DNA from: Luteibacter sp.
GTDB lineage: Bacteria > Pseudomonadota > Gammaproteobacteria > Xanthomonadales > Rhodanobacteraceae
Assembly (NCBI RefSeq): GCF_009912395.1
Contig: NZ_WNDO01000004.1
Location: 124,001 to 188,000, forward strand
Length of the DNA stretch: 64,000 nt
Reading direction: 5' to 3'
The notes beneath the pieces are model-generated. The model did no database searches, was not told the origin of the DNA, and saw only the letters and a list, made by a program, of their open reading frames with translations. The translations under genes were made by a program, and so were the position numbers. Shown here one piece after another: positions 1-8,534 of the stretch (positions are counted from its first letter, which is position 1; every line of letters starts with the position of its first letter).

Positions 1-2348
1 GCAAGCGGTCCGTGTCGATCACCGTACTTAAGAACGGTGCCAACTCGACGCTTTCGATCATCCAGGGCGTCAAGGACGCGTTGCCGCGCGTGCTCGCTGG
101 ATTGCCTGCTGCGCTGAAGCTCACGCCAGTTGGCGACCAGTCCCTGTTCGTCCGCGCGGCGGTCGACGGCGTCGTCCGGGAAGGTGTGCTTGCCGCGGCG
201 TTGACCAGCCTGATGATCCTGCTCTTCCTGGGCTCCTGGCGATCTACCCTCATCATCTGCCTGTCGATCCCCCTGGCGGTGATGTCGGCGGTCGCGCTCC
301 TTTACCTCACCGGACAGACGCTCAACGTCATGACCTTGGGCGGCCTCGCCCTGGCCGTGGGTATCCTGGTGGACGAAGGCACCGTCACGATCGAGAACAT
401 CAACTGGCACCTGGAGCAGGGCAAGCCGACGATCGACGCGATCCTGGATGGTGCCGCGCAGATCGTCCAGCCGGCCTTCGTGTCGATGCTCTGCATCTGC
501 ATCGTATTCGTTCCGATGTTCTTCCTGCCGGGCGTGGCAGGTTTCCTGTTCGTGCCGATGGCGCTGGCCATCGTCTTCGCCGTGGCGTCGTCCTTCGTCC
601 TGTCGCGTACCGTCGTCCCCATGCTTGCCCGCTTCCTGCTCAAGCCGCCGGCATCTGGCACGGGCGACGTGCATCTGGCCGGTGGGGGCGACCATGCACT
701 CACGCGGTTTCAGCATGCCTTCGAGTATCGCTTCGAAAGACTGCGTGCATCGTACGGTGACGTGCTCGCACGGGTGCTCGAACGACCATGGCGTTTCATG
801 GGAATCTTCATGGCGCTGGTCATCGCGTCGCTAGCGCTCACCCCGTTCGCCGGCGAAGTATTCTTCCCTGACGTGGATTCCGGGCAGCTGAAAATCCATG
901 TCCGCACACCGGCGGGTACGCGCATCGAGGAAACGGCGCGAACCTTCGCGGCCATCGAACAGCGCATCTCAACGCTGCTGACGGACCCGATTACCTCCAT
1001 CACCGACAACATCGGACTGCCGGTGAGCTCGATCAACGCTACGTACGACAACTCGGGAACGGTGGGGCCGCAGGACGGCGATATCCTGATCACCCTGGGC
1101 GACGGGCATCGCGCGACCGCCGAGCTGACGGCGCTGCTGCGTGAGGCCTTGCCGCGTGAGTTCGCGGGTGTGCAGTTCGCGTTCCTTCCTGCGGATATCA
1201 CCAGCCAGATACTCAACGCTGGCGCACCTGCGCCGATCCATGTGCTGGTGCGTGGCAAGAAGCTGCCGGCCAACGAAGCGTTTGCCCGCAAGATGATGCA
1301 TGCGTTGCGCGCGGTGCCTGGGCTCGTCGACCTGCGCATCCAGGAGCCTGCTGGTTATCCACAGCTCAACGTCGACGTCGATCGGTCGCGCGTGGCGCAG
1401 TACGGCATGACAGAGCAGGATGTGACAGGAAGCGTGGCGAGCCTGCTGGCAGGCACGATCCAGACGGCGCCGGTCTACCTGCTTAACCCGGACAACGGTG
1501 TGTCGTATCCGGTGGTCGCGCAGGCGACGGACTATGCGTTCCCATTGCTCGATGCGCTTGCCCAGGTACCGGTGGCTTCCGCGACCGGCGACACGGCGAT
1601 ACTGGGCGGCCTGGGCCGGGTGTATCGCGGTAACAGCCGTTCCGTGGTGAGCCACTACGACATCCAGCCGGCCATCAATATCTACGGAGCGGTGCAGGGA
1701 CGTGACCTGGGTGCCGTCGCGCGCGATGTACAAGTCGTGATCGACGACACAGGCAAGCAGGCACCCAAGGGCAGCACGGTGTCGCTGACCGGGCAGGCGA
1801 CGGTCATGAACACGGCATTCCATGGATTGGGATGGGGCGTGGTCGGAGCCATCGTCCTCATCTACCTGCTGGTGATGGTCAATTTCCAGAGTCTCATGGA
1901 TCCATTGGTCATCATCGCCGGTTTGCCCGCAGCCGTGGCGGGTGTCGTGTGGACGCTGTTCCTGACAGGAACACCCTGGTCCGTCCCCGCCTTGACCGGC
2001 GTCCTCATGTGCATGGGGCTCGCGACCGCCAATTCCGTGCTGGTCATCAGCTTCGCCCGCGAACAGCTTGCGTTGCATGGTGATGCGGTGCGTGCCGCGT
2101 TGGAGGCGGGCACGGTGCGCTTCCGTCCGGTGTTGATGACAGCCCTGGCCATGATGCTCGGCATGTTGCCGATGGCCCTGGGGCTGGGCGAAGGGGCCGA
2201 GCAGAACGCGCCGCTCGGCCGGGCCGTCATCGGCGGCCTCCTTGCAGCCACGGCCGCCACCTTGCTTCTCGTTCCGGCGGTGTTTGCCGTCGTCCATCGG
2301 CGTTCCCGAGCGGATGCCGCCTCGATCCAGGACGCATCCCATGTCTGA
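1..2348 (+). CDS. RND efflux permease, 3' part (5' end outside window)
   Basis: This is the inner-membrane proton-driven permease of a tripartite efflux pump. The reading frame is open from the first bases of the window, so the start lies upstream and roughly the first quarter of a usual 1,030-residue protein is missing. The visible 778 residues contain two blocks of hydrophobic helices and a large periplasmic porter region between them. The helix motif VGILVDEGTVTIENI near residue 117 is the RND helix-4 signature with the proton-relay acidic residue. A second helix block sits near the C-terminus. The adaptor gene follows with an 8-base overlap, so the two are co-translated; permease before adaptor is the reverse of the usual order. 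The substrate cannot be read from the sequence; an HAE1-type organic-compound pump is more likely than a metal pump. Confidence 0.93.
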   Translation, partial: KRSVSITVLKNGANSTLSIIQGVKDALPRVLAGLPAALKLTPVGDQSLFVRAAVDGVVREGVLAAALTSLMILLFLGSWRSTLIICLSIPLAVMSAVALLYLTGQTLNVMTLGGLALAVGILVDEGTVTIENINWHLEQGKPTIDAILDGAAQIVQPAFVSMLCICIVFVPMFFLPGVAGFLFVPMALAIVFAVASSFVLSRTVVPMLARFLLKPPASGTGDVHLAGGGDHALTRFQHAFEYRFERLRASYGDVLARVLERPWRFMGIFMALVIASLALTPFAGEVFFPDVDSGQLKIHVRTPAGTRIEETARTFAAIEQRISTLLTDPITSITDNIGLPVSSINATYDNSGTVGPQDGDILITLGDGHRATAELTALLREALPREFAGVQFAFLPADITSQILNAGAPAPIHVLVRGKKLPANEAFARKMMHALRAVPGLVDLRIQEPAGYPQLNVDVDRSRVAQYGMTEQDVTGSVASLLAGTIQTAPVYLLNPDNGVSYPVVAQATDYAFPLLDALAQVPVASATGDTAILGGLGRVYRGNSRSVVSHYDIQPAINIYGAVQGRDLGAVARDVQVVIDDTGKQAPKGSTVSLTGQATVMNTAFHGLGWGVVGAIVLIYLLVMVNFQSLMDPLVIIAGLPAAVAGVVWTLFLTGTPWSVPALTGVLMCMGLATANSVLVISFAREQLALHGDAVRAALEAGTVRFRPVLMTALAMMLGMLPMALGLGEGAEQNAPLGRAVIGGLLAATAATLLLVPAVFAVVHRRSRADAASIQDASHV

Positions 2349-3540
2349 CCATCTTCCTGTCCATCGCTCGTCGCCAGAGAAGGCAACGCTACGCCGCACG
2401 TCGAGCCTTTGGCTCTGGGGCGCGGCGACGATCATGGTCGTTGCCGCGGGTTGGGGAATCCTTGCCCGACGCCATGCGGTCGAGCGTCTTGTCACCGCAC
2501 GCAAGGCGGAGGTCGTCGCGAATGTCGACGTTGTCCGCCCCGTCGATGCGGGCGATGCGCCCCTGACGCTGCCAGGCCGTATCGAGGCCTGGGACACTGC
2601 GCCGATCTATCCGCGCGTCGACGGCTATATCCGGCGCTGGCTCGTCGACATCGGGGATCACGTCCGCGCCGGGCAGGTACTGGCGGAAATCGACACCCCG
2701 GAACTCGACCAGCAGATCGCCCAATCGCGCGCTGAGGCGGTCACGGCAAATGCGGACGCCAACCTGGCGCGCACCACGGCCGATCGATGGACCGCCATCC
2801 TGCGCAAGGATGCCGTGTCGCGCCAGGAAGTGGACGAGAAGGTGAGCGATGCCGTTGCCAAGCGCGCGGCGGCGGACGCGAAGTCGGCCGCGGTGCGGCG
2901 GCTTGAGGCGACGAAAGGATTCGCCTTGTTGCGTGCGCCCTTCGATGGCGCGATCACCACTCGCGCGGCCCAGACCGGTGCCTTGGTGGTGGCCGGCACG
3001 ACGGCGACCACCCCCATATTCACCGTGGCCGACGACCATCGCGTGCGCATCCACGTACGGGTACCGCAAACCATGGTGGATCGCATGGGAGCCACGACGC
3101 ATGCCCACCTGACGCTTCCGGAGTTTCCCGGTCGCGTCTTCGATGCCACCGTAGCAAGGCGCGCAGGGGCGGTGGACCCGGGTGCGGGCACGACCCTGAT
3201 CGAGTTGCAAACGGACAACCCGGAGCACCGGATGCGGCCCGGCGGCTATGCGCAGGTGACGTTCGATGTCGCAGCGGCACCGGGAACGGTGCGCATTCCT
3301 TCGACGGCGCTGGTCCTGGGACAGGACGGCACCCGCGTGGCCGTCGTGGACAGCGATCGCCATGTGCGGTGGCGGACGGTCATGATAGGGCGAGATCTGG
3401 GCGCCATCGTGGAAGTGACCCATGGGCTGAGTGGTACCGACGAGGTGATCGACGCACCGCCGGATGTACTCGACGACGGCGATGCGGTGCGGATCGTCGA
3501 CACGATTCGCTCATCCGGTCAAAGGCCGTCCCGTTCGTAG
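2341..3540 (+). CDS. RND efflux periplasmic adaptor (HlyD/MFP family)
   Basis: This membrane fusion protein links the inner-membrane permease to an outer-membrane channel. I chose the ATG at 2341, which overlaps the permease stop, giving 399 residues beginning MSDHLPVHRS. One N-terminal membrane segment lies at about residues 22-42. It is followed by a lipoyl/barrel-sandwich half (VDGYIRRWLVDIGDHVRAGQ), a helical hairpin rich in Ala, Glu and Arg, the second lipoyl half (LLRAPFDGAITTRAAQTGAL) and beta-barrel and membrane-proximal domains. No outer-membrane channel gene follows, so the pump probably uses a channel encoded elsewhere or upstream. Confidence 0.92.
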   Translation: MSDHLPVHRSSPEKATLRRTSSLWLWGAATIMVVAAGWGILARRHAVERLVTARKAEVVANVDVVRPVDAGDAPLTLPGRIEAWDTAPIYPRVDGYIRRWLVDIGDHVRAGQVLAEIDTPELDQQIAQSRAEAVTANADANLARTTADRWTAILRKDAVSRQEVDEKVSDAVAKRAAADAKSAAVRRLEATKGFALLRAPFDGAITTRAAQTGALVVAGTTATTPIFTVADDHRVRIHVRVPQTMVDRMGATTHAHLTLPEFPGRVFDATVARRAGAVDPGAGTTLIELQTDNPEHRMRPGGYAQVTFDVAAAPGTVRIPSTALVLGQDGTRVAVVDSDRHVRWRTVMIGRDLGAIVEVTHGLSGTDEVIDAPPDVLDDGDAVRIVDTIRSSGQRPSRS

Positions 3541-3549
3541 TGTCCGGTC

Positions 3550-3566
3550 ATCCCTCTCAGAGGGAT
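3550..3566. terminator. Short hairpin between convergent genes
   Basis: ATCCCTC and GAGGGAT pair around a TCA loop, just downstream of the adaptor stop and before the convergent gene ending at 3636. Flanking CCGG bases can extend the stem. No T-run follows, so intrinsic termination is uncertain. Confidence 0.3.
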
Positions 3567-3635
3567 CCGGCTACCTGTCGCGTGTGTCCCGGCATCGACG
3601 ATGTCGTTCCGCCGTAACAGAATCGGGCGGAGCGA

Positions 3636-4301
3636 TCACTTGACCACCGGCCCGACCTTGCGTGGATCGTTGCATCCATAGTTGTCGCGAAGTCGCGCGA
3701 TGTCGGATTCGGACACGTGGTGAGCCACGCGTTCTTCGGGCGTCATGCCCTGCCAAGCGTCGAGATCCAGGCAGTGCTTGTCCACCGCCCCGGTGAAGCT
3801 GCCGATGATGCGCACCACGCCGGCCATGCCCTGCGTACGAGGGTCCACCATGCGCAATGCGGGCGCACCTTTTTGGAGAGGGTCGCCAGGCAGGCGAACG
3901 CCCGACCCCGCGAATGCGCCGTCTTTCTTGAACAGCGCGCCGCCAGGAATGAACGTGCCGAGCTCGTCCCTCGGCACGGCGGGTGTCGGGGAGGCACGGG
4001 CCAGCGTCGGAGGCATCGGAATCTCGGCCGTGTTCCGCGATGGCACCATCGACCGGGTCGCGGCCTTGGCCGGAGGACGCCGCTCGCTTGGCGCGGGTGC
4101 CGCGCTTGCCGGAGGATCCACACGAGGTGGCACGACATCGATGAAACGCACCTCGAGCGCATTCGTCTCCGACATCCAGGACGGTTCGGTGCGAACGGGG
4201 TGCAAGCTGAGAAGGCCCAGCACCAAGGCGATATGCGCCGCGACGACGAAGCCCAGGATCGCCCCGCGAGTCGGCCATCCCGCTTTCAAGGTGTCGGTCA
4301 T
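3636..4301 (-). CDS. Membrane-anchored Pro-rich periplasmic protein of unknown function
   Basis: I do not recognise the family. The chosen ATG gives 221 residues beginning MTDTLKAGW. One hydrophobic segment near residues 13-31 is followed by a long Pro/Ala/Arg-rich linker and a C-terminal domain of about 100 residues with two Cys (DKHCLDLDAW and DNYGCNDPRK). The layout resembles TonB-like energy transducers, but the C-terminal domain does not carry the TonB YP motif. An in-frame ATG upstream would add 36 Arg/His-rich residues that look like translated leader. It stands alone, convergent with the RND adaptor gene. Confidence 0.6.
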   Translation of the reverse strand: MTDTLKAGWPTRGAILGFVVAAHIALVLGLLSLHPVRTEPSWMSETNALEVRFIDVVPPRVDPPASAAPAPSERRPPAKAATRSMVPSRNTAEIPMPPTLARASPTPAVPRDELGTFIPGGALFKKDGAFAGSGVRLPGDPLQKGAPALRMVDPRTQGMAGVVRIIGSFTGAVDKHCLDLDAWQGMTPEERVAHHVSESDIARLRDNYGCNDPRKVGPVVK

Positions 4302-4732
4302 GGCGTCGACGTCAATCCCGCCACGAGCCATGCGGCCATGGAACCCCGCATCGCGCGCATGGCGATGAAATCGTTCCGTCGGTTTACGACGTGGCATCCC
4401 TGTCGGCATTCCCTGTTTCCATGGGTGAACTGCTCTGATTTCCCAACGCGCGACGCAGTGGCCCCTTCGTTTCGCGTCCCGCGGGTGCCGTGGTTCAGCG
4501 CTGTGAAATAGCTTTAAGGATTTAAGGCGTCAACACTTTTTTACGAATCGTCGCTTTCGTTGCAGCGCAAAACGGGTGTGCGGAGGTTCTGGTTAAAAAA
4601 ACTCGGCCAAAATCCCCATGTCCCGAATATGTGTGATGCGGCGCAGGTCTTGGCTTGGCATTCCGAGGCCCTGGTATCGAATTGCGTTATTTCTCAAGTC
4701 ACTAAGGATGGCGGCGCAGGACGCCATCCAGG
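4302..4732. other. Intergenic region, no gene seen
   Basis: This 430-base stretch separates the gene starting at 4301 from the end of the metF-like gene. It is more AT-rich than its surroundings at about 4500-4560 and 4590-4720, and it probably holds the promoter of the downstream minus-strand gene. The open frames here have no start signal or recognisable product. Confidence 0.5.
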
Positions 4733-5602
4733 TCATCGAGCTAACTCGACACGTTCCCGGTACTGCTCCAACCATCGCACCGATTGCACGACGCCGCCGA
4801 ACGGAAAGAAGTGCAGATCGACCTGCCCATGGGCCGCAGTCAGCCCGGTCGCCAGCCGGTCGACAAAATGGTCCGGTCCCGCCGTGCCTAGCAGCTTGCC
4901 GAGCGAAACGCCGTACTTCGACAGCATGGACGCGCAGGCGCCCACGCCACACAAGGCGGCGTAGCGGATGAGCACCGCGATACCCGCGGGGCCCGGTACG
5001 CCTATGCGCACGGGATACGTGATACCGCGCTCGCGTAGCGTCTCCAGCCAGCTCAACGCGATATCCGCATCGAAGACGAACTGGGTGACGATCAGCGGAG
5101 CCATGCCGCGCATGGCGATGCTCCGGCACTTGTGTTCGAGGACATCCCACCGATCGTCCGTGCTCATCACGGGATGGTTATCCGGGTGTCCGCCCACACC
5201 GACGGTCTTGATGCCGGCACGCTCGAACATGCCCGTATCGATCAACGACGCGCTGTCGGGAAAGGGGCCCTTGGGGGTGGCAGGGTCACCCGCGATGACG
5301 AAGCAATGCTCGACGCCGACTTCGACCACGGCGCGTTGGATGAACGACTCCAGCTCATCGTGCGAGGCGATGCGGCGCGCGGCGAGGTGCGGCATCGGCG
5401 TGAAGCCGAGTGCCCGTATGGCTCGGGCAGCGGCCAGCCGTGCGTCGTCGTCCTCGCCCGGTAGATAGGGCACCGACACGATCGACCCGGGGGCAATCCG
5501 AGGCGCGGCGTCGGTCAGCGCAGGCATGGCCTTGGCGCTGACTTCCAGCGAGTAGGCCTGGGTGAGGTCGAGTGCGGCCCGGCGCTTATCGAAAGGAATC
5601 AA
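4733..5602 (-). CDS. Methylenetetrahydrofolate reductase-like protein (MetF family)
   Basis: This is a flavin-dependent TIM-barrel protein of the MetF family, 289 residues, close to the usual 280-300. Family landmarks are visible: an N-terminal Glu in YSLEVSAKA (about residue 20), the GDPATPKGPFPDSASLI segment matching the GDxP loop with its catalytic-site Asp, PHLAARR, and the TQFVFDAD strand with its substrate-binding Gln. No upstream ATG exists in this frame, so a TTG at 5602 is the best start, because the conserved N-terminal strand begins soon after. The gene is divergent from the flavin reductase/MesX/MesD operon. Because MesD-type methionine synthases do not need 5-methyltetrahydrofolate, its role here is open: it may serve folate metabolism in parallel or supply a different intermediate. 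Confidence 0.85.
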   Translation of the reverse strand: MIPFDKRRAALDLTQAYSLEVSAKAMPALTDAAPRIAPGSIVSVPYLPGEDDDARLAAARAIRALGFTPMPHLAARRIASHDELESFIQRAVVEVGVEHCFVIAGDPATPKGPFPDSASLIDTGMFERAGIKTVGVGGHPDNHPVMSTDDRWDVLEHKCRSIAMRGMAPLIVTQFVFDADIALSWLETLRERGITYPVRIGVPGPAGIAVLIRYAALCGVGACASMLSKYGVSLGKLLGTAGPDHFVDRLATGLTAAHGQVDLHFFPFGGVVQSVRWLEQYRERVELAR

Positions 5603-5650
5603 AGGGGCGTGCCTGCACAGTCTTTCGTATGACTGATGTTCATGGGTTGG

Positions 5651-5673
5651 TGAAATTTAACCATTTTATTTCA
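5651..5673. promoter_or_regulatory. Candidate LysR/MetR operator between metF-like and flavin reductase genes
   Basis: TGAAAT at 5651-5656 and ATTTCA at 5668-5673 form a perfect inverted repeat with an 11-base spacer, in a distinctly AT-rich patch of a GC-rich genome. MetR boxes are built on TGAA/TTCA half-sites, and LysR regulators favour dyads with such spacing. A MetR-like gene lies at the far end of the cluster. The position between two divergent genes is right for control of both. Confidence 0.45.
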
Positions 5674-5769
5674 TGGGATCCGGTCGCTACGATCGGTTTC
5701 CCACACCTCGTCCGCACGGTGGGAGCCGCGATGCTCCTTCGTTCCGGGCCATTGATGTTACTGGAAAAA

Positions 5770-6351
5770 ATGACACGTCCACTTCGCGCGGTCGCCGTCT
5801 CTGGCGGCCTGCAACGCCCTTCGAGGGCTGCCACCCTGGCGACCTACCTGCTGGACCTTATCGCCAGCGAGGTCGCATGCGACCGGCACCTGGTCGAACT
5901 GGGGTGTCTTGCGCCGGACCTGGCAGGGGCGATCTGGCGAAACCAGCTCCCCGATACGGTGGAGTGTGAACTGGTGGCCGTTGAGCAAGCCGACATCCTG
6001 GTGGTGGTGACCCCCGTTTTTCGTGGCTCCTACACCGGACTGTTCAAGCACTTTTTCGACTTCATCGATCAGGACGCCCTGGTCGACAAGCCGGTTCTGC
6101 TCGCCGCGACCGGTGGCAGCGAGCGGCATGCCCTGATGATCGACCACCAGCTGAGGCCGCTCTTCAGTTTCTTCCAGGCGCGCACCTTGCCCCTGGGGAT
6201 CTACGCGACCGAGAAGGACTACCTCGATCACCGCGTGCAGAACGAGGCCTTGGTCCAGAGAGCCCAGCTGGCCGTCGAGCGCGCGCTGCCGCTGCTCCAT
6301 CTGTCGCGCGGCAGGGGAGTCGACGCCACCGGAGGCATGGCGGCTGCATGA
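5770..6351 (+). CDS. NADPH-dependent FMN reductase (MsuE/SsuE-like)
   Basis: This is a flavodoxin-fold reductase that would supply reduced FMN to a partner enzyme. With the ATG at 5770 the product is 193 residues beginning MTRPLRAVAVSGGLQRPSR, which is the family's phosphate-binding loop right after the first strand. The segment VVVTPVFRGSYTGLFKHFFD matches the SsuE/MsuE motif around the isoalloxazine ring, and a conserved TGGSERHA loop follows. An ATG at 5755 is an alternative start five codons earlier. It precedes the DUF1852 gene by about 45 bases in one operon. Since MesD activity is reported to require oxygen, a source of reduced flavin beside MesX and MesD makes mechanistic sense. Confidence 0.85.
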   Translation: MTRPLRAVAVSGGLQRPSRAATLATYLLDLIASEVACDRHLVELGCLAPDLAGAIWRNQLPDTVECELVAVEQADILVVVTPVFRGSYTGLFKHFFDFIDQDALVDKPVLLAATGGSERHALMIDHQLRPLFSFFQARTLPLGIYATEKDYLDHRVQNEALVQRAQLAVERALPLLHLSRGRGVDATGGMAAA

Positions 6352-6397
6352 ACCACGTATTTGGAATGGATCACAGAATGTACGGTGCCAGGTCGCA

Positions 6398-7381
6398 ATG
6401 AACAAAGAATTCGCATTCAGCATCAAGAGCACGTCGTTCGACGAGAACTATCGTCCGTCGGATAGCACACGCGTCACCACCAACTTTGCCAACCTGGCCC
6501 GCGGCGAGAGTCGCGAGGAGAACCTGCGCAATACGTTGAGGATGATCGACAATCGCTTCAACAACCTGGCCCATTGGGACAATCCGAACCAGGATCGCTA
6601 TGCCGTCGAACTCGAGATCATCTCCGTGGAGATGGCGATCGGCGACGAAGGCCAGAGCGGCGTGTTCCCGTTGATCGAGATATTGAAGACGAAGATCGTC
6701 GACAAGCAGACCGGTCAATCCTTCGACGGCATGGTAGGAAACAACTTTTCCTCCTATATGCGCGACTACGACTTCAGTGTGGTCTTGCCCGAGTACAACC
6801 AGGATCGTTCCACGTTCGGCGCGCCCGACGACTTCGGCGATCTGCACGGCAAGCTGTTCAAGCACTTCGTCAGCTCGGATGCCTACAAGGACCACTTCCA
6901 CAAGCAGCCGGTCATCTGCATCAGCGCGTCGAGCAGCAAGGTCTATCGTCGCACGGGCATAGAGCATCCCATCCTGGGGGTCGAGTATACGCAGAACGAA
7001 CTGTCGTCGACCGATCAGTATTTCGGAAAGATGGGGCTGCGCGTGCGCTTCTTCATGCCGCCGAACGGCGTCGCGCCGCTGGCGTTCTATTTCCGTGGCG
7101 ACCTGCTCGGCGATTACACCAATCTCGAGCTGATCAGTCTCGTCAGCACCATGGAGACGTTCCAGAAGATCTATCGCCCCGAGATCTACAACGCGAATTC
7201 CGCGGCGGGGCCTTCGTACCAGCCCAGCCTGAAGCATCAGGATTACTCGTTGACCAAGATCGTCTATGACCGCGAGGAGCGTAGCCAGCTGGCCGTTACG
7301 CAGGGCAAGTTCACGGAAGAGCACTTCATCAAGCCGTACAAGCACATCCTCGAGCGCTGGGCCGCCGAGTGCGCCCTCTGA
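6398..7381 (+). CDS. mesX: DUF1852 protein, MesX-type partner of folate-independent methionine synthase
   Basis: This 327-residue soluble protein matches the DUF1852 family by its start (MNKEFAFSIKSTSFDENY), the NNLAHWDNPNQDRYAVELEI segment and its position directly before a core-MetE gene. Genetic work on MesD systems (Price and colleagues, 2021) showed that MesD depends on DUF1852 and on oxygen, but not on methylfolate or cobalamin; the chemistry of DUF1852 was not defined. There is no signal peptide or membrane segment. Several conserved His, Asp and Tyr residues (for example KHQDYS and FHKQP) could bind metal or flavin. The methionine synthase follows 24 bases downstream. Confidence 0.9.
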   Translation: MNKEFAFSIKSTSFDENYRPSDSTRVTTNFANLARGESREENLRNTLRMIDNRFNNLAHWDNPNQDRYAVELEIISVEMAIGDEGQSGVFPLIEILKTKIVDKQTGQSFDGMVGNNFSSYMRDYDFSVVLPEYNQDRSTFGAPDDFGDLHGKLFKHFVSSDAYKDHFHKQPVICISASSSKVYRRTGIEHPILGVEYTQNELSSTDQYFGKMGLRVRFFMPPNGVAPLAFYFRGDLLGDYTNLELISLVSTMETFQKIYRPEIYNANSAAGPSYQPSLKHQDYSLTKIVYDREERSQLAVTQGKFTEEHFIKPYKHILERWAAECAL

Positions 7382-7405
7382 TCCACACAAGAAAAAAGAC
7401 CCTCC

Positions 7406-8434
7406 ATGAAAAAACTGCTCCCCACGTCCACCGCCGGTAGCCTGCCCAAGCCCTCGTGGCTGGCCCAGCCCGAGAAACTCTGGTCCCCCTGGAAACTGCA
7501 AGACGACGAACTCATCGAAGGCAAGCGGGATGCCCTTCGCCTGTCGCTGCATGAGCAGCAGCTGGCAGGCATCGATATCGTCAGCGACGGCGAGCAGACC
7601 CGCCAGCATTTCGTCACGACGTTTATCGAGCACCTGAGCGGCGTTGACTTTGAAAAGCGCGAGACGGTCCGCATCCGTGATCGCTACGATGCGAGCGTGC
7701 CCACCGTCGTGGGTGCCGTAAGCCGACCGAAGCCGGTTTTCGTGGACGATGCCCGGTTCCTCCGCCAGCAGACCAAGCAGCCAATCAAGTGGGCCTTGCC
7801 CGGTCCCATGACCATGATCGACACGCTCTTCGATAATCACTACAAGAGCCGCGAGAAACTGGCCTGGGAGTTCGCAAAGATCCTCAACCAGGAAGCCCGG
7901 GAACTAGAGGCGGCCGGCGTCGACATCATTCAGTTCGACGAACCCGCGTTCAATGTCTTCTTCGATGAGGTCAACGACTGGGGCGTCGCCGCCTTGGAGC
8001 GGGCCATCGAAGGGCTCAAGTGCGAAACGGCCGTGCATATCTGCTACGGCTACGGCATCAAGGCGAATACGGATTGGAAGAAGACGCTCGGATCCGAGTG
8101 GCGCCAGTACGAAGAATCCTTCCCCAAGCTGCAGAAGTCGAACCTCGACATCATTTCGCTGGAATGCCACAACTCGCACGTCCCGATCGACCTGATCGAG
8201 CTCGTTCGCGGAAAGAAGGTGATGGTGGGTGCGATCGACGTGGCAAGCGACACGATCGAAACGCCCGAGGACGTCGCCAACACCCTGCGCAAGGCCCTGC
8301 GCTTCGTCGATGCCGACAAGCTCTATCCGTCCACCAATTGCGGCATGGCACCGTTGGCCCGTCACGTCGCCCGGGGCAAGCTCCATGCCCTCAGCGCAGG
8401 CGCGGACATCATCCGCGGAGAGCTCTCCGCCTGA
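7406..8434 (+). CDS. mesD: Core methionine synthase, MesD type
   Basis: The 342 residues correspond only to the catalytic C-terminal half of cobalamin-independent MetE (about 750 residues); the folate-binding N-terminal domain is absent. The zinc/homocysteine ligands are present: His211 and Cys213 in HICYGYG, Glu253 in SLECHNSH and Cys312 in TNCGMAPL. The IQFDEP strand and GPMTM loop also match. Its position after DUF1852 places it in the MesD family, which transfers a methyl group from an unidentified donor to homocysteine in an oxygen-dependent way. The start has a short AT-rich upstream region. It is the last gene of the flavin reductase-mesX-mesD operon. Confidence 0.92.
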   Translation: MKKLLPTSTAGSLPKPSWLAQPEKLWSPWKLQDDELIEGKRDALRLSLHEQQLAGIDIVSDGEQTRQHFVTTFIEHLSGVDFEKRETVRIRDRYDASVPTVVGAVSRPKPVFVDDARFLRQQTKQPIKWALPGPMTMIDTLFDNHYKSREKLAWEFAKILNQEARELEAAGVDIIQFDEPAFNVFFDEVNDWGVAALERAIEGLKCETAVHICYGYGIKANTDWKKTLGSEWRQYEESFPKLQKSNLDIISLECHNSHVPIDLIELVRGKKVMVGAIDVASDTIETPEDVANTLRKALRFVDADKLYPSTNCGMAPLARHVARGKLHALSAGADIIRGELSA

Positions 8435-8534
8435 GGGCGGATGGCAGGTGTCCCGCCGGCGGATCGGTGCGTAGGGTGAAACGGCTAGCCATGAAGTAAA
8501 GTGCTGGTTCTTCGCCCACCCATCAAAATCGATC

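Noticed and set aside
969-2597. 542-codon minus-strand frame opposite the RND permease
   Set aside because: It is Arg/His/Gln-rich with no family pattern and mirrors the codon structure of the clear RND gene.
3636-4301. TonB assignment for the membrane-anchored Pro-rich protein
   Set aside because: Anchor and linker fit, but the C-terminal domain lacks TonB hallmarks such as a YP-containing motif.
6371-7840. 489-codon minus-strand frame opposite mesX and mesD
   Set aside because: It spans two well-supported genes on the other strand and has no recognisable domain.
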